NCBI RefSeq assembly: GCF_009193355.1
Contig: NZ_WBVT01000016.1
Location: 1-60,155 of the forward strand
Source of the DNA: Bifidobacterium leontopitheci
Lineage (GTDB): Bacteria > Actinomycetota > Actinomycetes > Actinomycetales > Bifidobacteriaceae
DNA length: 60,155 bases
Direction: 5' to 3'
Positions within the stretch are counted from its first letter, which is position 1. The number at the start of each line of letters is the position of its first letter. The position numbers and the translations under genes were made by a program. The notes under the pieces are model-generated. The model was not told the origin of the DNA and searched no databases. It worked only from the letters and a program-made list of their open reading frames with translations. Below, one piece after another: positions 25,119 through 32,939 of this stretch.

Positions 25119-26876
25119 ATGAACGAGACACAGACGATGCATGCGATGGGCATCGACGACGCCTATCACGTGGAGCGGGTCCTCGCCTCGGGACCTGCCG
25201 GCGTGACCGAACTGGTCACTATCGAGGGCGCCGGGCCGTTCGTGCGCAAGCGGATGCCGCTGCCTGCCGCCCATCGCGAGGCATGGGCCATGATCGGCGC
25301 ATGCCGCAACGGCCGAATACCGCGGGTGGAGGCCATGTACGAGCTGCCGGACGCGTTCGTCGTCGTGCAGGATTATGTTCCCGGGCCGACGCTCGCACAG
25401 CTTGTCGCCGAGCACTGCCGCCTTGCGCCCGGCTACGCGCTCGCACTGATCGGCCAGGTCGGCGAGGCAGTGCGCGAACTGCACCGGCATGGCGTGATCC
25501 ACCGGGACATCACGCCGAAGAACGTGATCGTCGCCACCGACGGCGCCCACCTGATCGATTTCGGCAATGCGCGGCTGCTCCAGAGGCCTCCGCAGCCGGA
25601 CGACGATGCATCTCGGCAGCAGGCACGGCAACCGGAGCGTGACACGACCACCTTGGGCACCTATGGGTTCGCCGCACCGGAGCAGTTCGGCTTCGCGCCG
25701 ACCGACATGCGCTCCGACATCTACTCGCTGGGCCGTCTGCTGGGGTTCATGCTCACCGGCGTCTACCCGGATGATGCGCGCTACGGTCGGCTGCTTGACG
25801 ATGCCGCCGTCACGCCGGCGCCGCTGCGCGATGCGATCCGCAGCGCGTGCGCCTTCGAGCCGAGCGCAAGGCCGCAGGACGTCAACGGGTTCCTGCAGCT
25901 GCTCGACGGCAAGCCTGCCACGGCGATGTCTGACCGGCGCGACGGCATACCCCGCCGCCAGCCGGATACGCCGCAACCGGCTCCATCCCCGATGCAGGCA
26001 ATTCCACAACCCGATGACGCCGATCATCGGCCGGCATCATGGCGGGCGGCCGCCTCGCCGGCATCGGCTCGCGACAGGCGCCTGACCGCACGGCGACGGG
26101 CCGTCACCGTCACGGCCATTGCGGTCGTGCTTGTCGCCGCCATCGTCGGTGGCATCATGCTGTGGGTCAACCTTCGGGCGGGCGGCGGCAAGGCAGACGA
26201 GGCCGGACAATCCTCCGCACAAACCACCCCAAACGGCTCCGGTTCCACGAACTCCGGCGAATCCGGCACCACCGGCGACGGCAGCGACGACAATGCCGCG
26301 ACCACGCTGACGCTCAAGGAGTCCGGCTGGTCCATAGACTCGTCGGGCTACGTCAATCTCGTCGCGGTCGTGCACAACGCCAGCGCCGACCGCACCGTCG
26401 CATTCCCCTCGGTCACCGCCACCGGACGTGACAAGTCAGGCAAGGTGCTGTTTTCCGAACAGCCCCTCATCGGGCAGGCATACCCCGGTCAGGACGCCGT
26501 GCTGACGGCGCAGGCAGGTGACGGCACGGTCAAGCCTGCCACCGTGGATTTCGCGGTGAAGCAACCGGGCGCGATCGATCTGACCGCCACGCGCGGCGCG
26601 GTCTCGTTCGCGGTCGACGACGTGACCGCACGCAGTGACGGCACGATGACGACGTTCGCCGGCGAGGTGACGCCGCATGAACGCGACGGCTTCCAGCGCC
26701 CTGCGGGCAGCATGATCGAAGTCATCGTCGTGCTGCGCGACAAGCGGGGCGGCATCATCTACGGCTGGTCCGGCATGGTCGACTGGCCGGGCGCCGGCAA
26801 GCCGCAGGCGTTTTCGGTGTCATTGCTCAATCCGCCGGCGTATGCTTCCTACGATGTGCACGCGCAAGTGAACTGA
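25119..26876 (+). CDS. Membrane Ser/Thr protein kinase
   Basis: This 585-residue kinase of the PknB-like fold has catalytic features HRDITPKNVI (Asp about 130, Asn about 135), IDFGNAR (DFG Asp about 147) and AAPEQF (APE). Lys in FVRKRM supplies the ATP lysine, but the Gly-rich loop is degenerate. After the kinase domain (about 1-270) come a disordered linker, one membrane helix (about 326-353, TVTAIAVVLVAAIVGGIMLW), and an extracellular beta-rich domain (about 390-585) without PASTA repeats. Of three ATGs, 25119 has the best spacing to AGGGGG. FHA-domain proteins such as the ABC transporter at 32940 are possible phosphotargets. Confidence 0.85.
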   Translation: MNETQTMHAMGIDDAYHVERVLASGPAGVTELVTIEGAGPFVRKRMPLPAAHREAWAMIGACRNGRIPRVEAMYELPDAFVVVQDYVPGPTLAQLVAEHCRLAPGYALALIGQVGEAVRELHRHGVIHRDITPKNVIVATDGAHLIDFGNARLLQRPPQPDDDASRQQARQPERDTTTLGTYGFAAPEQFGFAPTDMRSDIYSLGRLLGFMLTGVYPDDARYGRLLDDAAVTPAPLRDAIRSACAFEPSARPQDVNGFLQLLDGKPATAMSDRRDGIPRRQPDTPQPAPSPMQAIPQPDDADHRPASWRAAASPASARDRRLTARRRAVTVTAIAVVLVAAIVGGIMLWVNLRAGGGKADEAGQSSAQTTPNGSGSTNSGESGTTGDGSDDNAATTLTLKESGWSIDSSGYVNLVAVVHNASADRTVAFPSVTATGRDKSGKVLFSEQPLIGQAYPGQDAVLTAQAGDGTVKPATVDFAVKQPGAIDLTATRGAVSFAVDDVTARSDGTMTTFAGEVTPHERDGFQRPAGSMIEVIVVLRDKRGGIIYGWSGMVDWPGAGKPQAFSVSLLNPPAYASYDVHAQVN

Positions 26877-26892
26877 TAATGGCCGCACCCGA

Positions 26893-27018
26893 AGATGTGG
26901 GTGTTTTGCCGGAACAGCCTTGCAGTGCCCCAACATCGAAATCGGCTTGATTCCAACGTTCTTGCCGCCAGACACCGCGGCGTATGCGGCAAATCGGCGA
27001 AACGAAACACCCACATCT
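26893..27018. repeat. 126-bp element with 14-bp terminal inverted repeats
   Basis: AGATGTGGGTGTTT (26893-26906) matches AAACACCCACATCT (27005-27018) perfectly as an inverted repeat. The inside has further short stems, such as GCCG/CGGC blocks. It lies between convergent genes. It may be a bidirectional transcription end or a small non-autonomous repeat element. Confidence 0.6.
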
Positions 27019-27092
27019 CACGATACGGTGTGCCGGATACGGCAAAGACGGCATTCCACGCGGAACAATAGGTCACATCGTCGCCACATGTC

Positions 27093-28067
27093 TTATAAAT
27101 CACCCGATCGACGACTCATCAGCGTGCGCGGGCTCGGCAGCTGGACTTCGGAGAGCAGGATCGCGCAGAAGATCAGCACGAAACCGGTGACGGAGCCGAC
27201 CGTCAGCACTTCGCCGAAGAAGCACACCGAGACGAGCACGCCGAAGATGCTCTCCGTGCTGAGGATGATCGACGCCTGGGCGGTGGGCAGGTGCTGCACG
27301 GCGATCGTCTGGAACAGCTGCGCGATCACGGTCGAGCCGATGACCAGATAGGCGAGCCCGGCGATGATGTCCCAGCGCAGCCATGAGGCGGACGGGTATC
27401 CTTCCGTCAGCCCCGCGCCATCGAGGAACAGCACGGAGGCGAACGCGAACTCCATGAACATGAGGGCGGAAGCGTCGTAGCTGCGGCCGAGCAGACCCAC
27501 AATCACCAGGTTGAGCGCGTAGAACAGCGCGCCGACGATGGTGATGGCGTCGCCGAAGCTCATGTGCATGAGGTCGGCGCCGCCACCGCCGCTCAGCGAG
27601 ACGAAGCCGATGCCGACGACGCATACGGCGGTGGCGACGAGCTGCTGCCATGTCGGATGCCGTTTGGTGAACGCCCAGATGAGGAACGGCACCATGACGC
27701 AGTAGGTGTCGGTGAGGAACGCGTTGCGGCCGGGGGCGGTGAGCGAAAGACCCCACAGCTGGAACACGTAGCCGAGCCAGTACGTGACCGCGAGGATGAA
27801 TCCCGGGATGACGTACATGCGCAGGTTCGTGCGGCGCAGTCGCGGCCAGAAGATCAGCCCCATGATGACGGTCGCCGCGGCCATGCGCATGGTCATCATC
27901 CACTGTGTGGGCACCGTCTGCTGGATGTGCTTGAGGATCGTGTACCCCGATCCCCATACGGCGGCGTTCACCACCAGCATGAGGCGCGCCACAGCTGGCG
28001 AGACGACGCCCTTGGCGTTCTTCTGCTGTTCTTCTCCGTGCTCAGTCACGCTACGGTACAGTAGCAT
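27093..28067 (-). CDS. EamA/DMT-family permease
   Basis: This 324-residue membrane protein has ten predicted helices and two EamA halves. Residues AAVWGSGYTILKHI mark the first half and IVGALFYALNLVIVGLLGR the second; DAQASIILSTESIFGV-like sequence (TAQASIILSTESIFGVLVS) is typical of the last helices. It is a drug/metabolite exporter of unknown substrate. The start has no Shine-Dalgarno, so the message may be leaderless or translation may begin elsewhere. Single gene. Confidence 0.85.
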   Translation of the reverse strand: MLLYRSVTEHGEEQQKNAKGVVSPAVARLMLVVNAAVWGSGYTILKHIQQTVPTQWMMTMRMAAATVIMGLIFWPRLRRTNLRMYVIPGFILAVTYWLGYVFQLWGLSLTAPGRNAFLTDTYCVMVPFLIWAFTKRHPTWQQLVATAVCVVGIGFVSLSGGGGADLMHMSFGDAITIVGALFYALNLVIVGLLGRSYDASALMFMEFAFASVLFLDGAGLTEGYPSASWLRWDIIAGLAYLVIGSTVIAQLFQTIAVQHLPTAQASIILSTESIFGVLVSVCFFGEVLTVGSVTGFVLIFCAILLSEVQLPSPRTLMSRRSGDL

Positions 28068-28162
28068 TCAACCGCGCCCGACATGCGTCGGACGCCTGAG
28101 AAATGAGGATTGCAACGCAGGCGTCCGGCGGGTGCCGTGTGCGGGACAGCGCCCTGTCAGGG

Positions 28163-29029
28163 TCACTCGCCTTTGGCGTACAGGTTGATGGTCATCGTCT
28201 CATTGTCGGGGAAATACAGCACCGACAGGCTGGAGCCGTCCGCCCCCTTCATCGAAGCGGAGTTGTCGCTGCTGCTGTCCACCGTGAAGCCCTTCTTCTT
28301 GCACTCCTCGACGTAGCTGGAGAACTGGTCGTGCGTGGACCCGTAGACGCTGTAGCCGACGCTCGTGTCGCTCGTGGAGCCGCGGATGATCGTGGGTTCC
28401 GGCGTAGGCAGCGTCTTGGTCAGCTTGTCGTCGCCCCACTGGTTCGCGTCCGCCTCGTTCTTGCTGAGCGTGGTCTTTTTGTTGGCGAAATCGTAGGTGG
28501 CCATGCCGATCGTGTCCTTGTCCTTGAGGTAGGCGACGGTCATCTGGTCCGGTTCCATGAGCGACGTGAAGTCGCCGATCGCCTTCCAGCCGCCGATCAC
28601 GCACTGGCCGTTCTCGCCCTTCGCGCCCGGCTTGACGATCAGCTCGCTCGTGCACTTGAGCGGCTCCTCCTTGAGCTCCTCGTAGTCGGAGTCCTCGATC
28701 ATGGTGACCGCCTTGCGCAGGTCGGCGAACGCGGCCTTGCGCTGGTCGTCGGTGACGCCATCCTTCTGCCGGTACTGCAGTTCGACCGAGACGAGCGTGA
28801 CGCCCGTGTTGTTGGTGAACGACATGACGTCCTGCCGCTGGCTGTCGACCGGCGTGGATTCGACGCTGTATTCGACCTTGGACAGGTCGAGCGGCTGCGA
28901 TGCGGTCGCGCCGGTGTTCGTTCCGGTGCCGCCGTTGCCGGTCGTCCCGTTGCCGGCGCCGCAGCCGGCCAGTATCATCGCCGCAAGGGTCATGCAGGCG
29001 ACGCCGCCCGCGAGCTTGCCGTTCTTCAT
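28163..29029 (-). CDS. Surface lipoprotein of unknown function
   Basis: A 288-residue lipoprotein. A basic start (MKNGK), hydrophobic segment and lipobox LAGC place the lipidated Cys at about residue 23. A Gly/Thr/Asn-rich linker follows, then a beta-rich domain (VEYSVESTPVDSQRQDVMSF) and a C-terminal domain with FSSYVEECKKKGFTVDSSS. The middle resembles the beta-sandwich domains of small actinobacterial lipoproteins, but the family is not named here. AAAGGAG lies upstream of the start at 29029. It is divergent from azlC. Confidence 0.75.
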   Translation of the reverse strand: MKNGKLAGGVACMTLAAMILAGCGAGNGTTGNGGTGTNTGATASQPLDLSKVEYSVESTPVDSQRQDVMSFTNNTGVTLVSVELQYRQKDGVTDDQRKAAFADLRKAVTMIEDSDYEELKEEPLKCTSELIVKPGAKGENGQCVIGGWKAIGDFTSLMEPDQMTVAYLKDKDTIGMATYDFANKKTTLSKNEADANQWGDDKLTKTLPTPEPTIIRGSTSDTSVGYSVYGSTHDQFSSYVEECKKKGFTVDSSSDNSASMKGADGSSLSVLYFPDNETMTINLYAKGE

Positions 29030-29147
29030 CGTTTCATTCTCCTTTACAGTGGATGGCCCAATGTGCCACTGTCCATAGTGCGCGCAACACGCCGGAGATT
29101 CCTCAGCTGGCAACTGAATTTCCCGCGGCGCCTCCTTTCCCTTCCCC

Positions 29148-29177
29148 CGTCACAGCGGGTGTTCGCACACTGTGACG
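29148..29177. repeat. Hairpin related to the GTCACAGCGGGT family
   Basis: CGTCACAG/CTGTGACG (29148-29155 with 29170-29177) with CGGGTG in the 14-nt loop. Because it lies between divergent starts it cannot be a terminator for either neighbour. Confidence 0.5.
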
Positions 29178-29286
29178 AAAGAGCGGACGCCGGCGGCGTC
29201 ATTTCAGGCCGTCCTACTACAATCGCTGCGGCGCCAGTACAGACATCACGGGCACGGATGACGAGCACATCAGGGAGGAAGCAGAC

Positions 29287-30150
29287 ATGGATTTCGCAAC
29301 GCCACGCCGCGCGTTCAAGACGGCGTTCCCGCTCACCGTACCCATCGCCGCGGGCTTCCTGTTCCTCGGCTGCTCGTATGGTCTGCTCATGCACGCCAAG
29401 GGGTTCGCGTTCTGGTATCCGGTGGCCATGGCGTATTTCATCTTTGCCGGCTCGATGGAGTTCGTCACCGTGAACCTGTTGCTCTCCGCGTTCGCGCCGG
29501 TGTCGGCGTTCCTGCTCGCGCTCATGGTCAACGCGCGGCATCTGTTCTACGGTCTGGCGATGCTGGGCAGGTTCCGCGGACTCGGCTGGAAGAAACCGTA
29601 TCTGATCTTCGCCATGTGCGACGAGACGTTTGCCATAAATTCGAGCGCGCGCATCCCCGACGACGTGGACCGCGGCTGGTTCATGATGACCGTCTCGCTG
29701 CTCAACCGCTGGTATTGGATCATCGGCACGGCGCTGGGATGGCTGGTCGGCGGACTGCTGCCGTTCGACACGAAGGGCATCGAGTTCGTGCTCACCGCCC
29801 TGTTCGCGACGATATTCCTCGACCAGTGGATGGACGACGGCAGCAACGGGGACAAGCAGCGGCACGGCAACAAGACTGCTGTCGCACAGCGCAAGCTTCG
29901 GAAGGGGTTCAGCGAGACGCTGACAACCGCCGTCCGGGTGCATATGCCGGCGATGGTCGGCGTGCTGGCGTCGGCGGTCTGCCTGATGGTCTTCGGAGCG
30001 AACCGGTTCATGATTCCCGCCATGACGCTCATGCTGGTGCTGTTCGTCGCGCTCAGGCCGTATCTGGATCGTCAGCCTGAAACGCAAGAGGCTGCCGCGC
30101 ACGACGAATCCGGCGAGGCGGCTACGACCGGCAAGGAGGCCTCGCTATGA
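29287..30150 (+). CDS. azlC: AzlC-type branched-chain amino acid exporter, large subunit
   Basis: This 287-residue membrane protein of the AzlC family exports branched-chain amino acids together with AzlD. It has the family block [40 protein letters not shown] and [12 protein letters not shown], followed by CDETFAIN in the loop. A basic loop (about 185-210) separates the last helices. GGGAGGAAG lies upstream of the start. Its stop overlaps the azlD start by 4 nt (ATGA), so the two are co-translated. Confidence 0.9.
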   Translation: MDFATPRRAFKTAFPLTVPIAAGFLFLGCSYGLLMHAKGFAFWYPVAMAYFIFAGSMEFVTVNLLLSAFAPVSAFLLALMVNARHLFYGLAMLGRFRGLGWKKPYLIFAMCDETFAINSSARIPDDVDRGWFMMTVSLLNRWYWIIGTALGWLVGGLLPFDTKGIEFVLTALFATIFLDQWMDDGSNGDKQRHGNKTAVAQRKLRKGFSETLTTAVRVHMPAMVGVLASAVCLMVFGANRFMIPAMTLMLVLFVALRPYLDRQPETQEAAAHDESGEAATTGKEASL

Positions 30151-30482
30151 CCATGACCGTATGGCAGTCCGTCATCACCATCGCGGCGGTCGCCGCCGGC
30201 ACCATGCTCACCCGATTCCTGCCGTTCCTGCTGTTCCCCGATTCGAAACGCCCGCCGCGGTTCATCGAATACCTCGGCCATGTGCTGCCCGCCGCGATGG
30301 CCGGCCTGCTCGTGGTGTACACGCTGCAGAACGTGTCGCCGTTCTCCGGCTCGCACGGGATCCCGGAGGCGATCGCCTTGGCGGCGATCATCGTGCTGCA
30401 CCGGTGGCGGCACAGCATGCTGCTGTCGATCGCCGGCGGCACCGTGCTGTACATGCTGCTCGTGCAGTTCGTGTTCGTTTAA
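30147..30482 (+). CDS. azlD: AzlD-type exporter small subunit
   Basis: This 111-residue, four-helix membrane protein has the AzlD signature [23 protein letters not shown] near its N-terminus and [15 protein letters not shown]. It forms a complex with AzlC to export branched-chain amino acids. The start overlaps azlC. The next feature is an IS element about 115 bp downstream. Confidence 0.88.
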   Translation: MTMTVWQSVITIAAVAAGTMLTRFLPFLLFPDSKRPPRFIEYLGHVLPAAMAGLLVVYTLQNVSPFSGSHGIPEAIALAAIIVLHRWRHSMLLSIAGGTVLYMLLVQFVFV

Positions 30483-30597
30483 GAGGTGGCCCAAGTAGTA
30501 ACACCCGGATATTGCGCGCTGTGGGCTTCCGCGCAAAGACGGACGAATCAATTGTCGCAATAGTTCGGCCGTTACTACACCAATCTCTTCTGTTAAC

Positions 30598-31747
30598 TAG
30601 TGGTCTGTTTTTCAAATAATTGAGTGGTGTTTGGTATGATGGGCGTATGAGTCATGCCGCGCCCGCACTTGAGTTGACGAACGCCCAGAGGGACGAACTG
30701 CTGAGAATCTCGCGTTCCCAGACGCTGCCGCACCGTCAGGTGCGGCGCGCGCTCGCGCTGCTGGACGCCGCCGACGGGGTGGCGAACGAGGAGAACGCGC
30801 GCCGGCGCGGGGTGCGCGCGAACACGGTGCGCGTGTGGCGCCGTGAGTTCGCCGAACGGGGCCTGGAGGGGTTCGGCGCGGTCGCACCGGGCCGGGGCCG
30901 CAGGCCGTCGATCCCGCAGGCCGTGATCGACCGGATCGTCACGCTGACGACCACGTCGAGGCCCGAGGGGCGCACGCACTGGTCGTGCTCGTCGATGGCC
31001 CGGGAGACGGGGGTGAGCCGTTCCACGGTCAACCGGATATGGCGGGAGCTGGGCCTCAAGCCGCACCTGACGGACTCGTTCAAGGTGTCGAACGACCCGC
31101 GGTTCGACGAGAAGGTCGCGGACGTGGTGGGCCTGTACGTGGATCCGCCGGAGCACGCGGTCGTGCTGTGCGTGGACGAAAAGAGCCAGATCCAGGCCCT
31201 GGACCGCACCCAGCCGGGCCTTCCCATGGTCCCCGGACGGGCCGGCACGATGACGCACGACTACAAGAGGAACGGCACGACCACGCTGTTCGCCGCGCTC
31301 GACGTGGCCACCGGGCGCGTGATCGGCGAGTGCATGGGCAGGCACCGGCACGACGAGTACCTCAGGTTCCTGAGGACCATCGACCGGACGGTGCCCGCGG
31401 GCCTGGACGTGCACGTCATCGCGGACAACTACGCCACGCACAAGCACGCCGCCGTCAGGGCGTGGATTGGGGCGCACCCCAGGTTCCACGTGCACTACAC
31501 GCCCACGTCGAGCTCGTGGCTCAACCAGGTGGAGCACTGGTTCGGCGACCTCGAGCGCGACGCCATCCGCCGCGGCGTGTTCCCCAGCCTCGAAAGCCTG
31601 GTGGACAGCATCAACCGGTACATCGAAGCGAACAACCGCAACCCCCCGCCCCTACACGTGGACCGCCAGCGCCGAGACCATCCTCACCAAGGTCAAACAC
31701 GCCAAAGAGGCGCTCAACCACTCAACCAAAAACGAGACGGACCACTA
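30598..31747 (+). mobile_element. IS630-family insertion sequence
   Basis: The element is about 1.15 kb. Ends GTGGTCTGT (left) and ACGGACCAC (right) form imperfect terminal inverted repeats flanked by TA at 30598-30599 and 31746-31747, as expected for IS630/Tc1 elements that duplicate TA. The ends could be placed 2-3 nt outward because CTAG continues the symmetry. It carries one frameshifted transposase gene. It sits between azlD and the low-GC DUF4236 gene. Confidence 0.8.
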
Positions 31748-31748
31748 G
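30647..31748 (+). pseudogene. IS630-type transposase, frameshifted near the end
   Basis: The product has an N-terminal HTH (VRRALALLDAADGVANEENARRRGV) and a DDE core: VVLCVDEKSQIQAL (Asp), HVIADNYATHKH (Asp) and TSSSWLNQVEHWFGDLER (Glu). The frame breaks in the C-rich run at about 31641-31652. Before it the frame reads EANNRNP; afterwards the expected C-terminus (RPYTWTASAETILTKV, ending at 31748) is in the next frame, as if one extra C had been added. Read straight, the frame runs on past the IS end to 31831. Either it is inactive or slippage on the C6 run restores it. Confidence 0.8.
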
Positions 31749-31993
31749 TATTGATGCGCCACTGTCGTCGGCGTCACAGAGCAATGCCGCATCATGCAGC
31801 CGATGACCGCCATTCTATTCTGATGCCGTAGACTCTCCCACTGCAAAGATCGTGCGGGAATCACCTCCATTTGTCCCGTAATATCTTGCATCGGGAATCA
31901 AAGGGTACACCGCATGACATTACAGGAACAGACGATGGAAAACCTGCATAGTTGCATAGTACATACGTGGCCATTCCCACGGTATAAAGACAT

Positions 31994-32617
31994 TCACGCT
32001 CGTGGTCTGGCTTCCGAATCCTTGCGCAATGAAACAAGAAACGTAATGATGGCGGCAATGACGATAAGCGAACACATCGCTCCTACAATCAGCGCAATGG
32101 CACTGCCGCGCACATTTTCAGGGTGAATCGCAACGCGCGAATACCCATACCATGCAGCGCAGAAGAACAATATCGCTCCAATAAATGCCGGAATCGCAAG
32201 AAGGTACAGAACGGTCGCACTGACAGGTAAGCCGCCTTTGACATTCGTCATGGTTTTGTCTGTAGATTCTGATGAATCTACAGACAGGTCGCGTTCGCCA
32301 AGCCACGTGCATCCTGTCATGTGATTCTCACAAACTGTGTCATGAACCCTTTTGTTCTTCTTCTCCGATTCTTGCGATATGGAGCGGCTTGCACCTTTCA
32401 AAGGAGACACTGTTGATTCGGTTCCAGACCGTTTTCCTTTTCTTCCACTTGCAAGGTTTGTTTCATAACTGACACCGGGTGCAAGATGGGTGGTCACCTT
32501 ACCTCGTGTGTTCAACGTAGTGTTTCCAATTTTCACTGATGTTGACAAACCACGTTTCGATACATTGACTCTAACGCCTTTTGCAAGACGTATTGATTTC
32601 CGCATTCGTAATCCCAT
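31994..32617 (-). CDS. DUF4236 protein with two membrane helices
   Basis: This 207-residue protein has an N-terminal DUF4236 domain (GLRMRKSIRLAKGVRVNVSKRGLS, residues 2-25, then SVKIGNTTLNTRG), a charged middle, and two C-terminal hydrophobic segments (about 133-160 and 173-198). CAAGGAGG lies upstream of the ATG at 32617. Base composition of this gene and its flanks (about 31.75-32.93 kb) is clearly more AT-rich than the rest, so it looks acquired, next to an IS. DUF4236 is widely distributed and its role is unknown. Confidence 0.8.
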   Translation of the reverse strand: MGLRMRKSIRLAKGVRVNVSKRGLSTSVKIGNTTLNTRGKVTTHLAPGVSYETNLASGRKGKRSGTESTVSPLKGASRSISQESEKKNKRVHDTVCENHMTGCTWLGERDLSVDSSESTDKTMTNVKGGLPVSATVLYLLAIPAFIGAILFFCAAWYGYSRVAIHPENVRGSAIALIVGAMCSLIVIAAIITFLVSLRKDSEARPRA

Positions 32618-32939
32618 AAGTGAGCCTCCTTGCTCTGCTCTTGCTGTTTCCGGTAACATTGCTTCAGAAAACTACAACACGCATATTTTATCATGCCATT
32701 CTATATGAGTTGTGCTCCTTATCAGAAAAAAGATGATCCAGCAAACAGGCAAGACCAGCGTTTCGCGCTCACTCTCAATGAGGCACCACTCAGACTACAG
32801 CTCACTTTCAGACGATAAAGCGCCTCGCATCTCTTCAGAGTACATAAAATATAATGCACGCGTTACCATGCATTCACGGCACAAATGTCTTATGCTAGGT
32901 GAGTAACACGAGAGAATCACAAAGAAGAAGCGACGACCC
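32618..32939. other. AT-rich intergenic stretch
   Basis: No gene is supported in these 322 bases, which are much more AT-rich than the window average. It must hold the promoter of the leftward DUF4236 gene; GCATGATAAAAT on the minus strand is a possible -10 area. The rightward ABC gene has only a weak GAAGAAG before its start. Confidence 0.4.
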
